Positions 1 through 8,878 of a stretch of DNA of 47,001 bases are shown here, in pieces. Each line of letters starts with the position of its first letter. Position 1 is the stretch's first letter. The translations under genes and the position numbers were made by a program. Below the pieces are notes generated by a model. That model saw only the letters and a program-made list of their open reading frames with translations, was not told where the DNA came from and did no database searches. This DNA is from an uncultured Prevotella sp. (GTDB lineage Bacteria > Bacteroidota > Bacteroidia > Bacteroidales > Bacteroidaceae): positions 1 through 47,001 of the forward strand of contig ONPM01000037.1 of the NCBI GenBank assembly GCA_900319715.1, read 5' to 3'.

Positions 1-1609
1 CTACTTCGACGAGGGCCTCTTCGGCAAATACATGGGTGGCTATCCTCAGAAACTCGGCATCTCTTGGGATGAGTTCATCGGCATGGGCCGTACGAACCCT
101 GACGACAAGGGTGAGAAGTTCTGCATGTCGACCTTCGCCTGCAACACTTGTCAGGAGGTGAACGGCGTGTCGATGCTTCACGGCTGGGTGTCACAGAAGA
201 TGTTTGCCAACATCTGGGCTGGTTATTTCCCCGAGGAGAATCACGTGGGCTACGTCACCAACGGTGTACACTTCCCCACCTGGGTTGCCACAGGCTGGCT
301 AAAGAACATCTACGAGAAGTATCTGGATCCTGCCTTCATGACTGACCAGTCGAACGAGAAGCGGTGGAAAGGCATCTACGACTGTCCTGACGAGGAACTG
401 TGGCAAGCCCGTTTGGCCATGAAGCGTAACCTTATATTCTATATAGAAAAGCAGTTCAAAGCCACATGGCTGAAGAATCAGAACGACCCCTCACGCATCA
501 CCAAGATGGCAGAACGCTTCAATCCCAACGCACTGATCATCGGATTCTGTCGTCGCTTTGCCACTTATAAGCGTGCTCACTTGCTGTTTACCGACCTCGA
601 CCGTCTCAGCAAGATCGTGAACAACCCAGAGCGCCCCGTCGTGTTCTTGTTTGCCGGCAAGGCTCATCCCGCAGATGGTGCCGGACAGGGACTGATCAAG
701 CGGATCTATGAGATTTCGCAGCGTGACGAGTTCCAGGGCAAGGTGATTTTCGTAGAAGACTACGACTTCCTGCTGGCCCGCCGTCTCGTCTCTGGTGTTG
801 ATATCTGGATGAACACGCCGACCCGGCCGTTAGAGGCCTCAGGCACATCAGGAGAGAAGGCCGAGATGAACGGTGTCGTGAACCTCAGCGTGAAGGACGG
901 CTGGTGGCTGGAGGGCTATCGCGAGGGTGCCGGCTGGGCACTTACGGAGAAGCGCACCTACCAGAACCAGGAATATCAGGACCGCCTCGATGCAGCCACC
1001 ATCTATGGACTGTTGGAGAATGAGATTATACCTCTTTATTATAATAGGGATAAGAAGGGCATCTCGAAGGGCTGGATCAAGGTCATCAAGAACTCTATCG
1101 CCCAGATTGCCCCCCACTACACCATGAAGCGCCAACTCGACGACTACTATAGCAAGTTCTACGAGAAGGAGGCCAAACGCTTCAAGGAACTTTCCAAGGA
1201 CGGCTACCGACTGGCCAAAGAAATCGCCCTGTGGAAGGAGACGGTGGCTGAGCGTTGGGACAGCATCAGTGTGGTCAGTGCAGGATGGGACTTCCCCTTA
1301 ACAGGAGGCGAGACCAACAAGCAATACCACTTAAAGTATGTCATCAACGAGCAGGGACTCGACGATGCCATTGCTTTGGAGAAGGTGAATGTCTTGATCG
1401 ACAAAGACGGCATGGAGAAGGTGTTCTCTGTCGAGCCTCTGAAGATGACGGGCCATGAGGGTAACAACTATACCTTTGAGGCTGAGTTGGCTCCGAGGCA
1501 GTTCGGTCAGTACAAGAGTGCCGTCCGCATGTATCCGAAGAACAAGAATCTGCCTCACCGTCAGGATTTCTGCTATATGAAGTGGCTGGAGTTGCCTGAT
1601 CTGAAGTAA
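1..1609 (+). CDS. glgP: alpha-glucan (glycogen/maltodextrin) phosphorylase, 3' part
   Basis: The reading frame is open from the first complete codon (base 2) to TAA at 1607-1609, so the gene starts upstream of the window; the first ATG at 32 is internal. The protein belongs to the alpha-glucan phosphorylase family (GT35), which releases glucose-1-phosphate from alpha-1,4-glucans in the cytoplasm. The sequence shows the PLP-site block [14 protein letters not shown], with the PLP-binding lysine encoded at 857-859, followed by DGWWLEGY. Upstream are the [11 protein letters not shown] and [11 protein letters not shown] blocks typical of the short bacterial alpha-glucan phosphorylases. The last 120 residues form a family C-terminal extension. 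In Bacteroidetes this enzyme is often about 850 residues, so roughly 60 percent is visible. GH13 and glgX genes follow on the same strand after a 555-bp repeat-rich gap. Confidence 0.9.
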   Translation, partial: YFDEGLFGKYMGGYPQKLGISWDEFIGMGRTNPDDKGEKFCMSTFACNTCQEVNGVSMLHGWVSQKMFANIWAGYFPEENHVGYVTNGVHFPTWVATGWLKNIYEKYLDPAFMTDQSNEKRWKGIYDCPDEELWQARLAMKRNLIFYIEKQFKATWLKNQNDPSRITKMAERFNPNALIIGFCRRFATYKRAHLLFTDLDRLSKIVNNPERPVVFLFAGKAHPADGAGQGLIKRIYEISQRDEFQGKVIFVEDYDFLLARRLVSGVDIWMNTPTRPLEASGTSGEKAEMNGVVNLSVKDGWWLEGYREGAGWALTEKRTYQNQEYQDRLDAATIYGLLENEIIPLYYNRDKKGISKGWIKVIKNSIAQIAPHYTMKRQLDDYYSKFYEKEAKRFKELSKDGYRLAKEIALWKETVAERWDSISVVSAGWDFPLTGGETNKQYHLKYVINEQGLDDAIALEKVNVLIDKDGMEKVFSVEPLKMTGHEGNNYTFEAELAPRQFGQYKSAVRMYPKNKNLPHRQDFCYMKWLELPDLK

Positions 1610-1683
1610 ATTGTAGTATTGCCCAACACCTAACATGAATCGCTGGAAACGCCTTGCTGCAAAGGGTTTGAGGAGTGTTAGGT

Positions 1684-1855
1684 GTTGCTCAAACACCTCA
1701 CATACTCCTCACAAACACCTCACATGATACGCCGACGTCTGATGTTACCTGTATGTGAGGTTTATGTGAGGTGTTATGTGAGGTGTTATGTGAGGTGTTT
1801 GAAATGCGCTTTCCCTTTATTTAAAGGGGTTTCGTGAGATTGATGTGAGGTGTTT
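1684..1855. repeat. 12-bp tandem/inverted repeat cluster (ATGTGAGGTGTT)
   Basis: Two copies of AACACCTCACAT (1692-1703, 1714-1725) face four tandem near-copies of its complement, unit TATGTGAGGTGT, at 1752-1800, and another lone copy sits at 1843-1855. A transcript could fold 1692-1725 onto 1776-1800 as a long hairpin. The cluster lies about 80 bp beyond the phosphorylase stop, so it may end or stabilise that transcript. There is no T-run at its edge, so terminator function is inference. Confidence 0.75.
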
Positions 1856-1950
1856 CCCTTTTTTGAATAATCACTTGCAGATTGTTGCCTTGAATTGCTA
1901 TCTCCAGATAGCAAAATCAGGGGTGCATTTGTAAGTATATATACTTAAGG

Positions 1951-2064
1951 GTCGTTCTGATGCCTTGCACGACTGTAAGGGATGCTTAGTATGAGAGTAA
2001 GGGATGCCTCCTATAGGGGTATAGAAGGCATCTCCAAGAGTGTAAACAGGCATCCCTTACGGTC
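1951..2064. repeat. dispersed ~113-bp intergenic repeat, copy 1
   Basis: This stretch matches 28952-29063: both hold GTCGTT..GATGCC at the left, CTTAGTAYGAGAGTAAGGGATGCC in the middle (allowing small gaps), GGTATA and AGGCATCTCC to the right, and an inverted end. The interior is self-complementary (AAGGGATGCC against GGCATCCCTT). No ORF is present. The rest of the gap 1610-2164 holds the cluster at 1684-1855 and the promoter below; nothing else was recognised in it. Confidence 0.75.
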
Positions 2065-2133
2065 ATGGAAAGCAAAAAAAACATAAATCTGCATTTAGTG
2101 AAGCATTCTTCATGATTTTCTTGTTTTTTTTCG

Positions 2134-2141
2134 TATATTTG
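2134..2141 (+). promoter_or_regulatory. Bacteroidetes -7 box TATATTTG
   Basis: TATATTTG followed by CA lies 23 bp before the ATG of the GH13 gene and fits the Bacteroidetes sigma-ABfr -7 consensus TAnnTTTG. No clear -33 TTTG is visible at the usual distance. It would make the GH13-STAS-glgX group independent of the upstream phosphorylase. Confidence 0.7.
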
Positions 2142-2164
2142 CACCGTAAATAATTAATGTATAT

Positions 2165-3346
2165 ATGAACGAGTGGTTTAATAACATCCGGATCTATCAC
2201 CTGCTGATTGACAGATTCAACGGAGGCTGGCAGAAGCCGCCAACCAGCGAGAACGGGCGCATGGACCTCACCAACGTGTTCTGCGGAGGAAACCTGGAGG
2301 GAGTCCTTGACAAACTCGACTACATCAAGAGTCTCGGCTTTACGGCAATCATGCTCTCGCCGATCTTCAGGTCGGCAAACTATCATGGGTATCACACGCT
2401 GAATTTTGAAGACGTGGACCCGCACTTCGGCACGTGGGAGGACTATCAGCAACTGCTGGATCAGGCTCACGAGAAGGGGCTGAAGATTATCTGCGACTTC
2501 GTGCCCAACCACTGCTGGTACGAGGCTCCGGTCTTCGAGGAGTCACTGCTGAAGAATGGCGGCAAGCACCGCGACTGGTTCTTCTATCCAAAGAAGGACA
2601 GCGACGAGTTCGTCTCGTTCTTAGGCTTTGGCGACCTGCCCAAGTTCAACCTGACGAACCCCGAGGTAGCCCGCTTCATGATCGAAAAGGCCGAGCGGCT
2701 CGCCCGCATGGGAGTCGACGCGTTCCGCATCGACCATGCCCTGGGACAGCCATTCAGTTTCCTGAGCCGTTTCCGTGAACAGATGCAGGCCGTCCGCAGC
2801 GACATCGTGGTGTTCGGCGAGGTGTGGGCACAGGGTATCGGCCCGCAACTGGCCAGCCAACTGTATTTCAAGACGGAGAAGAGGCTGAACGAGTTCCTGG
2901 CGCAAGAAGCCGAGCCCTTCAGCCAGGACGACTTGCAGGCCGACTACGTGGGCACGCTCGACGGCGTCCTGGACTTTGCCTACCGTGATATCCTCCTGGA
3001 GGAGGTCCATGCCGGCCGAGGCATCAAGGGCAATCAGACGCTTCGCAGCAAGATTGCCGATCACTTCGCCAAGTATCCAGACGACTTCAAACTGGTCTTG
3101 TTCCTCGACAATCACGACACCGACAGATTTATGTTCGACTGCCATGATGACGTGAATCTGCTGCAGGAAGCCATCGACCTGACGACAGAACTGCCAAGGC
3201 CGTTCTCCTTCCTCTATGGGACGGAGCAACTGATGACGAACAATCCCACCATCTTCAATGCAGAACCCTACGCAGACCTCCGTGTGCGCAACTGCATGGA
3301 CTGGTCAAAATCCCCCCAACTAAGTATCAGAAAACAGACCGTATGA
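2165..3346 (+). CDS. GH13 alpha-amylase family glycosidase
   Basis: A 393-residue cytoplasmic (no signal peptide) alpha-amylase-type glycoside hydrolase. All GH13 catalytic landmarks are present: DFVPNH at 111-116, the nucleophile Asp190 in FRIDHA, the acid/base Glu219 in FGEVW and the third acidic residue Asp318 in LDNHDTDR. It likely trims or transfers alpha-1,4-glucan chains alongside the flanking phosphorylase and debranching enzyme. The protein ends soon after the barrel (RVRNCMDW and about 15 further residues), so the usual C-terminal beta-sandwich domain C is missing. It may be naturally short or shortened at its 3' end. Its TGA overlaps the ATG of the STAS gene (ATGA at 3343-3346), which points to translational coupling. 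The exact substrate cannot be told from sequence. Confidence 0.88.
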   Translation: MNEWFNNIRIYHLLIDRFNGGWQKPPTSENGRMDLTNVFCGGNLEGVLDKLDYIKSLGFTAIMLSPIFRSANYHGYHTLNFEDVDPHFGTWEDYQQLLDQAHEKGLKIICDFVPNHCWYEAPVFEESLLKNGGKHRDWFFYPKKDSDEFVSFLGFGDLPKFNLTNPEVARFMIEKAERLARMGVDAFRIDHALGQPFSFLSRFREQMQAVRSDIVVFGEVWAQGIGPQLASQLYFKTEKRLNEFLAQEAEPFSQDDLQADYVGTLDGVLDFAYRDILLEEVHAGRGIKGNQTLRSKIADHFAKYPDDFKLVLFLDNHDTDRFMFDCHDDVNLLQEAIDLTTELPRPFSFLYGTEQLMTNNPTIFNAEPYADLRVRNCMDWSKSPQLSIRKQTV

Positions 3347-3654
3347 ACTTTGAAACATACCAATTAGACAAAAGGCTGGACTCTTTCAACTACCAGCAAG
3401 CACAAGCCGACATCCTGCCCATCCTGGAGAGAGGCAGCAATGTGGTGCTCGACATGACCGCCTGCAGATACATTTCCAGTGCAGGCCTGCGCGTGTTACT
3501 CTATTCCAAGAAGGTAGCAGCCTCGAAAGGACTGAAACTCTTTCTGGTTGGAATCAGTGAAGAGGTGAAGGACATCATGGATGTCACAGGCTTCAATACG
3601 TTCTTCGAAGCCTTCAGTACTTTGGAAGAGTGTCTTGAAAAGATGAAAGAGTAA
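3343..3654 (+). CDS. STAS-domain protein (anti-sigma factor antagonist type)
   Basis: A 103-residue single STAS domain of the SpoIIAA/RsbV type. The signature is LDMTACRYISSAGLR (36-50); the serine that is phosphorylated by RsbW-like kinases in this family would be Ser45 or Ser46. Such proteins bind a partner kinase/anti-sigma factor in one phosphorylation state and release its target. The gene starts inside the stop of the GH13 gene (ATGA) and glgX follows after 12 bp, so it is embedded in a glycogen operon. No kinase is adjacent; the nearest RsbW-like gene is at 8407-8838, next to a second STAS gene. A role in coupling glycogen enzymes to a partner switch is inference. Confidence 0.85.
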   Translation: MNFETYQLDKRLDSFNYQQAQADILPILERGSNVVLDMTACRYISSAGLRVLLYSKKVAASKGLKLFLVGISEEVKDIMDVTGFNTFFEAFSTLEECLEKMKE

Positions 3655-3666
3655 AAAGGCCAGACG

Positions 3667-5772
3667 ATGCATAGAGTCGATTTATTTCCCACTCATGAGT
3701 ACCAGGGGCTGAAGTTGCGCCCAGGCAGGCCCTACCCCTTTGGAGCCATGGTCGTTGGCAATATGGTCAACTTCTCGGTATATTCCCGCTATGCCACCGA
3801 CTGCACACTGGTGCTGTTCCACAATCGGGAGGAGGAGCCGTTCGTGGAAATCCCCTTTTTCAGGGAGTTCCGCCTGGGCAATGTGTTCTCGATGATCATC
3901 TTCGACCTGGACTATGAGAACATCGAATACGGTTTCCGGATGGACGGTCCCTTCCTGCCGGAGGAGGGCCACCGTTTCGACAAGTCGAAGATACTGCTCG
4001 ACCCTTACGCGAAGTTGATTGTGGGGCGTGATATATGGGGACAGGAACCTAACTGGGACAGCCGTTACCAGTATCGGGCCCGAGTGGTGTTCGACGACTT
4101 CGACTGGGAAGACGACCTGCCCCTGGAGACTCCCGTCAACGACCTCATCATCTATGAGATGCATGTGCGCAACTTCACTTGCGGCGAGGCCTCTGGCGTG
4201 AAGCACAAGGGTACGTTTGCCGGCATCGTCGAGAAGATACCCTACCTGAAGGAACTGGGTGTCAACTGCGTGGAACTGATGCCCATCCACGAGTTCGATG
4301 AGTTTGAGAACAATCGCATCTCTCCCGTCGACGGGCGACGGCTCTTCAACCTGTGGGGCTACAGCAACGTGGGATTCTTCGCCCCCAAGGCGGCATACGC
4401 TTCTACGGGGAAATTCGGCATGCAGGTGGATGAACTGAAGAACATGATCAAGCGACTGCATGCCAACGGCATTGAGGTGATACTCGACGTGGTGTTCAAC
4501 CACACGGCCGAAGGCAACGAGCAGGGTCCTTACATCTCTTATCGCGGCATCGACAATAAGACCTATTACATGCTTACGCCCGACGGACATTACTATAATT
4601 TCAGCGGGTGCGGCAATACGCTGAACTGCAACAACCCCAACGTGCGCGACATGATTGTGGAAAGCCTGCGCTATTGGGTGGTCGACTATCATATAGACGG
4701 GTTCCGCTTCGATCTGGCCGCCATCCTGGGGCGCGACCAGGACGGCCACCCCATGTCGAACCCTCCGCTGCTCGAATCGCTGGCGCACGACCCCATCCTC
4801 GGAAAGACAAAACTGATAGCCGAGGCGTGGGATGCCGGCGGACTCTATCAGGTGGGATCATTCCCCTCATGGGGGCGATGGGCAGAGTGGAACGGAAAGT
4901 TCCGCGACAGCATGCGCCGATTCCTGAAGAGCGACCAGGATGTGCTCGGTGACGTGAAGGAGCGCATCATCGGCTCGCCCGACCTCTACGCCTCACAGGG
5001 GCGCGGCATCAAGGCCAGCGTGAACTTCATCACCGCCCATGACGGCTTCACGCTCATGGACCTGGTATCCTATAACAGCAAGCACAACGAGGCCAACGGC
5101 GAGGACAACCGCGACGGCGAGAACCACAACAACAGTTGGAACTGTGGCTGCGAGGGTGAAACTGATGATCCTGAAGTCATCGCCCTGCGCAACCGCCAGG
5201 TGAAGAACGCCATCACGATGCTCATGGTGAGTCAGGGCATACCGATGGTACTCTCGGGCGACGAGATGGGCAACTCTCAGCAAGGCAACAACAACGCCTA
5301 CTGCCAGGATAACGAAATCGCCTGGCTCAACTGGAACGATCAGAAGAAGCATGCCGACATCTTCCGATATTTCAAACTGATGATCCGCTTCCGCCGACTA
5401 CACAAGGTGCTACGCTACGAAGACCACCTCAGACTATGCGACTATCGCAACCTGGGATATCCTGACTTCTCGTGGCACGGTGTGAAGGCTTGGCAACCCG
5501 AAAGCGGTTATAACAATCTCACACAGGCCTTCATGCTCAACGGGCAATATGCCGATGACGACGACTTCATCTACGTGGCCATGAACATGCACTGGGAGAT
5601 GCACGGCTTTGAACTGCCCCAACTGCCAGCAGGCCTTTCATGGCGCGTATTTGCCAATACAGGTGTAGAGGCTCCTGATGATATCTTTGAGCCCGGGCAG
5701 GAGCCACTCATTGAGAGCCAGCATGAGGTGCTGGTAGGCCCACGGTCCATCATCATCTTAGTGGGACGCTAG
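3667..5772 (+). CDS. glgX: glycogen debranching enzyme GlgX (isoamylase type)
   Basis: A 701-residue GH13 debranching enzyme that hydrolyses alpha-1,6 branches of phosphorylase-trimmed glycogen in the cytoplasm. An N-terminal CBM48-like domain (about 20-130; FGAMVV..VNFSVYS, EYGFRMDGP) is followed by the (beta/alpha)8 barrel. Landmarks: DVVFNH at 274-279, nucleophile Asp349 in GFRFDLA, acid/base Glu386 in IAEAWD and Asp459 in TAHDGF. The GEDNRDGENHNNSWNCG block is typical of GlgX. Length matches the family. It lies 12 bp behind the STAS gene and its TAG overlaps the stop codon of the convergent acyl-CoA synthetase gene, leaving no room for a separate terminator. Confidence 0.95.
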   Translation: MHRVDLFPTHEYQGLKLRPGRPYPFGAMVVGNMVNFSVYSRYATDCTLVLFHNREEEPFVEIPFFREFRLGNVFSMIIFDLDYENIEYGFRMDGPFLPEEGHRFDKSKILLDPYAKLIVGRDIWGQEPNWDSRYQYRARVVFDDFDWEDDLPLETPVNDLIIYEMHVRNFTCGEASGVKHKGTFAGIVEKIPYLKELGVNCVELMPIHEFDEFENNRISPVDGRRLFNLWGYSNVGFFAPKAAYASTGKFGMQVDELKNMIKRLHANGIEVILDVVFNHTAEGNEQGPYISYRGIDNKTYYMLTPDGHYYNFSGCGNTLNCNNPNVRDMIVESLRYWVVDYHIDGFRFDLAAILGRDQDGHPMSNPPLLESLAHDPILGKTKLIAEAWDAGGLYQVGSFPSWGRWAEWNGKFRDSMRRFLKSDQDVLGDVKERIIGSPDLYASQGRGIKASVNFITAHDGFTLMDLVSYNSKHNEANGEDNRDGENHNNSWNCGCEGETDDPEVIALRNRQVKNAITMLMVSQGIPMVLSGDEMGNSQQGNNNAYCQDNEIAWLNWNDQKKHADIFRYFKLMIRFRRLHKVLRYEDHLRLCDYRNLGYPDFSWHGVKAWQPESGYNNLTQAFMLNGQYADDDDFIYVAMNMHWEMHGFELPQLPAGLSWRVFANTGVEAPDDIFEPGQEPLIESQHEVLVGPRSIIILVGR

Positions 5773-7577
5773 TCTGCGTACATGGCATCGATCTCCTTAC
5801 GATAGTTCTCGTTGAGCACGCGGCGCTTGATCTTCAAGGTATTGGTCAGTTCGCCCCGCTCCATCGAGAAGTGATGGGGCAACAGGGTGAAACGCTTGAT
5901 CTGCTCATAGTGAGCCAACTGCTGCTGAAGGGTATCGATACGCTCCTTCATCATCTCATGGATCTGCGGACTGGCACAGAGTTGCTCACGGCTCTCAAAC
6001 GGGATCTGATGCTCACGGGCGTATTCCTCCAAAAGCGAATAGACGGGGATGATCAGGGCTGAGACGAACTTACGCTGGTCGGCGATAATGGCTATCTGAT
6101 CAATATACTTGTCGACCAGGAGTTTCGACTCGATCATCTGCGGAGCAATGTATTTGCCGTTGGAAGTCTTGTAGAGGTCCTTGATACGCTCCTTCAGGAA
6201 GAGTTCTCCGTCCTTCAGATAGCCGGAGTCGCCAGTCTTGAAATAGCCGTCGACAGTAAAGGCGGCCTTCGTCAGGTCGTCACGGTTGTAATAGCCCCGG
6301 GTGATCGTCGGACCTTTCAACAGCACTTCGCCTTCACTGCTGATCCTGACGTCGATGCCTTCGATGGGAATGCCGACACCGCCGACGGTATACGGCTCGC
6401 CAAGATGATTACAACTGACGGTGGCCAGGCTCTCCGTCAGCCCATAGCCGACAATCATATTGATGCCGATGGAATGGACAAACTCCTCGACCTTGGGATT
6501 CACCGTCGCTCCTGCCGTCGGGAAGAAATGGGCATGCTCAAGGCCCAGTTCCTTTCGCACCAGGGAGAATACAGTCTTGTTAAGCATCTCGTACTCCAGA
6601 TGAAGCGCTAACGGCGGGCGACGGCCCTTCGACAGGTAGTCGACGTTATGCTTCTTACCCACACTGATGGCATGGAGGAACAGTCTGCGCTTAGGAGCGC
6701 TGGACTTCTCGATCTGCTCCATCACGCCCATGTAGACCTTCTCCCAGAAACGGGGTACCGACGACATACAGGTGGGATGGGTCTCCCGCATCGACTGCTG
6801 CACCTCCATCGGGTAGGTATTCACGATCAGGGTGGCTCCCTTCGTCAGAGAGAGAATCTTCCACCCTTTCTCGAAGATATGGGTAAAGGGCAGGAAATTC
6901 AGCACACGGTCCTTCTCGCCCACCGGCACGCACTTGTTGTTGGCCTCCATGGCGGCATGGTACTGCCCGCAGGTCAGGATGACGCCTTTTGAATCGCCCG
7001 TGGTACCAGAGGTATAGAGAATATTGGCAATATCATCCATCGAGGCCTGGGCTGTCAAAGCATCCACCTCCGTCTGGCGTGGCAGATTCTCACCCAGTTT
7101 CAGGAAGTCCTCGAAGTACATGACATTGGCATCCTTGCCGGAGATGCGCACCGCCTTGTCGAAGATGATGATACGCTCTAAGGTCTTGCAGGTAGCAAAC
7201 ACACGGCGGGCCTTGTCATACTGATCTTGTTCGCCGACGAAAAGGAAACGCACCTTTGCGTCGCTCACCATGAACTGGATCTGCTGTTCGCTGCTGGTGG
7301 CATAGAAGGGGATGGTGACGGCACGGATACCCCAGGCACCAAAGTCACAGAACAGATACTGGATAGAGTTCTGCGAGAACACGCCAACGTTCTCCTGTAC
7401 CTTCACACCCAGATTCAACAGAGCGTTCGACACTACCCTGACCGTATCAGAGAACTGATTCCATGACAGAGACTTCCATTCCTTTCCGCCAAAATCCTTG
7501 TAGATCAGCACCTCGCGGTCTCCATAAATCTTAGCCTGATCATGAATCAATCTGGCCAAATGAGTGTTTGTTTGCAT
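5769..7577 (-). CDS. long-chain fatty-acid--CoA ligase (AMP-forming)
   Basis: A 602-residue ANL-superfamily enzyme that activates fatty acids to acyl-AMP and then acyl-CoA. The P-loop motif YTSGTTGDSKGV lies at 188-199, GYGLTES at 377-383, the hinge/ATP-binding YFKTGDSG at 445-452 and the KERIKDLYKTSNGKYI block from 462, which is the long-chain (FadD/ACSL) form. No signal peptide or membrane segment is evident, so it is probably cytoplasmic or peripheral. The start at 7577 (ATG) fits a -7 box 24 bp upstream. The stop codon overlaps that of glgX on the other strand. Substrate chain length is not readable from the sequence. Confidence 0.93.
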   Translation of the reverse strand: MQTNTHLARLIHDQAKIYGDREVLIYKDFGGKEWKSLSWNQFSDTVRVVSNALLNLGVKVQENVGVFSQNSIQYLFCDFGAWGIRAVTIPFYATSSEQQIQFMVSDAKVRFLFVGEQDQYDKARRVFATCKTLERIIIFDKAVRISGKDANVMYFEDFLKLGENLPRQTEVDALTAQASMDDIANILYTSGTTGDSKGVILTCGQYHAAMEANNKCVPVGEKDRVLNFLPFTHIFEKGWKILSLTKGATLIVNTYPMEVQQSMRETHPTCMSSVPRFWEKVYMGVMEQIEKSSAPKRRLFLHAISVGKKHNVDYLSKGRRPPLALHLEYEMLNKTVFSLVRKELGLEHAHFFPTAGATVNPKVEEFVHSIGINMIVGYGLTESLATVSCNHLGEPYTVGGVGIPIEGIDVRISSEGEVLLKGPTITRGYYNRDDLTKAAFTVDGYFKTGDSGYLKDGELFLKERIKDLYKTSNGKYIAPQMIESKLLVDKYIDQIAIIADQRKFVSALIIPVYSLLEEYAREHQIPFESREQLCASPQIHEMMKERIDTLQQQLAHYEQIKRFTLLPHHFSMERGELTNTLKIKRRVLNENYRKEIDAMYAD

Positions 7578-7600
7578 AGTCGCTTTCTATAAATCCGCTG

Positions 7601-7608
7601 CAAAGTTA
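7601..7608 (-). promoter_or_regulatory. -7 box TAACTTTG for the acyl-CoA ligase
   Basis: On the minus strand TAACTTTG followed by CA precedes the ATG at 7577 by 23 bp. A TTTG lies 22 bp further upstream, close to the usual -33 position. Confidence 0.7.
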
Positions 7609-7683
7609 CTACTTTTTTTAGACAAAAGGACAAAAGAAACATAAAAAAACAGGTTCACATGTACTTATATTTAAAAAAATGAT

Positions 7684-7691
7684 TATCTTTG
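7684..7691 (+). promoter_or_regulatory. -7 box TATCTTTG for the upp operon
   Basis: TATCTTTG followed by CA lies 26 bp before the upp ATG. The two divergent promoters (7601-7608 minus, 7684-7691 plus) share the 140-bp gap between the acyl-CoA ligase and upp. Confidence 0.75.
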
Positions 7692-7717
7692 CACACAGAA
7701 CTTGAAACATCAGTGAT

Positions 7718-8404
7718 ATGAAGATTGTAGATTTCAGTCAGAGCAACTCCATCATCAACCTCTATATGTCAGAGTTGCGAGACAAGAATTACCAGAAGAA
7801 CCGGCTCCTGTTCCGGCATAATATCACGCGCATCGGCGAGATGATGGCCTACGAGTTGTCGAAGACCCTGGAGTATAAGACCAAGACCATCACTACGCCA
7901 CTGGGCACGGTAGACATACCGCTGCCGAAAGACGATATGGTCATCGCCACTGTACTCCGTGCCGGGCTGCCGTTCCATGAGGGATTTCTTAATGTGTTCG
8001 ACAAGGCCGACAATGGTTTCGTCTCTGCCTTCCGGATGTATATCAACCGTGAGCATACCGAGGTGGGCATCCATACTGAGTACATCGCTACCCAGAGTGT
8101 CAAGAACAAGACGCTGCTGATTGTTGATCCCATGTTGGCTACTGGCGGATCATTGGCAGCAGCCATCGACTCCCTGCTGCAGACGGGCAAGCCCAAGAAG
8201 ATACACCTCTGCTGCGTCATTGCTGCACCCGAAGGACTGGAGGTGGTGAAGGAGGCATTGCCCGAGGACAGCCAGATCTGGTGCGCCGCCATCGACCAAG
8301 GCATGAACGAACAGAAGTACATCGTACCTGGCTTCGGAGACTGTGGCGACCTCTGCTACGGTGAAAAGTTACAATCATTCCGTAAAATTTCTGAAAAGCG
8401 ATAA
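7718..8404 (+). CDS. upp: uracil phosphoribosyltransferase
   Basis: A 228-residue enzyme converting uracil and PRPP to UMP (pyrimidine salvage). The PRPP-binding loop VDPMLATGGS is at 136-145 and the uracil-binding C-terminal segment YIVPGFGDCGDLCYG at 201-215, both diagnostic. The N-terminus is slightly longer than in the Escherichia coli enzyme. The next gene starts 2 bp after its stop, so it heads an operon with an RsbW-like ATPase, a STAS protein and an alarmone synthetase. The E. coli enzyme has been reported to respond to GTP and ppGpp, which makes the linkage suggestive, but no such control can be read here. Confidence 0.95.
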   Translation: MKIVDFSQSNSIINLYMSELRDKNYQKNRLLFRHNITRIGEMMAYELSKTLEYKTKTITTPLGTVDIPLPKDDMVIATVLRAGLPFHEGFLNVFDKADNGFVSAFRMYINREHTEVGIHTEYIATQSVKNKTLLIVDPMLATGGSLAAAIDSLLQTGKPKKIHLCCVIAAPEGLEVVKEALPEDSQIWCAAIDQGMNEQKYIVPGFGDCGDLCYGEKLQSFRKISEKR

Positions 8405-8406
8405 CT

Positions 8407-8838
8407 ATGCCACAAGACCTAAGTAATCACAGAACCCTTACACTGACCAACGACTTGAAAGACGTGCCGCGGCTGGCTACTTTCGTCGAGGAGATTTGTG
8501 AGGCACTAAGTTTCGACGACATGGTCACCATGCAGATGAACCTGGCTATCGAGGAGGCCGTCGTCAACGTCATGGACTATGCCTACCCCGAAGGGGTGAA
8601 AGGCTACGTGGATATTGAGGTATGGGCAGACGAGCAGTGGCTGACGTTTGTCATCACAGACTCGGGCAAGCCTTTCGATCCTACGACCAAGGGAGAGGTT
8701 GACATTACTCTTTCTGCAGAGGAACGTGACATCGGCGGACTGGGCATATACCTCGTACGTCAGATGATGGACAGTATCGGATATGAGTATAAAGACGGAC
8801 ATAATGTCCTGACACTGAAGAAAAAGGTGAAAGGGTAA
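8407..8838 (+). CDS. RsbW-like ATP-binding protein (serine kinase / anti-sigma type)
   Basis: A 143-residue HATPase_c domain of the RsbW/SpoIIAB class. The N box is NLAIEEAVVNVMDYAY (45-60), the G1 box DSGKPFD (85-91) and the G2 box IGGLGIYLVRQMMD (109-122). Proteins of this class phosphorylate a STAS partner and bind a target such as a sigma factor. It starts 2 bp after upp and is followed 40 bp later by a STAS gene, the expected kinase-antagonist pairing. No sigma factor or PP2C phosphatase gene is in the window, so the target is unknown. Confidence 0.88.
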   Translation: MPQDLSNHRTLTLTNDLKDVPRLATFVEEICEALSFDDMVTMQMNLAIEEAVVNVMDYAYPEGVKGYVDIEVWADEQWLTFVITDSGKPFDPTTKGEVDITLSAEERDIGGLGIYLVRQMMDSIGYEYKDGHNVLTLKKKVKG

Positions 8839-8878
8839 ATAATAAACGTAATAAATCAATAAAGTAACAAATATCATT

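Noticed and set aside
1684-1855. Repeat cluster as a CRISPR array
   Set aside because: Units are 12 bp, tandem without spacers, partly inverted, and no cas genes are nearby.
3682-4788. Minus-strand open frame of 368 codons inside glgX
   Set aside because: Antisense shadow of a firmly identified GH13 enzyme, with a His/Val-rich composition typical of such artefacts.
5769-5772. Overlapping stops of glgX and the acyl-CoA ligase as a sign of frameshift
   Set aside because: Both proteins end where their families do; convergent overlap is simply tight packing.
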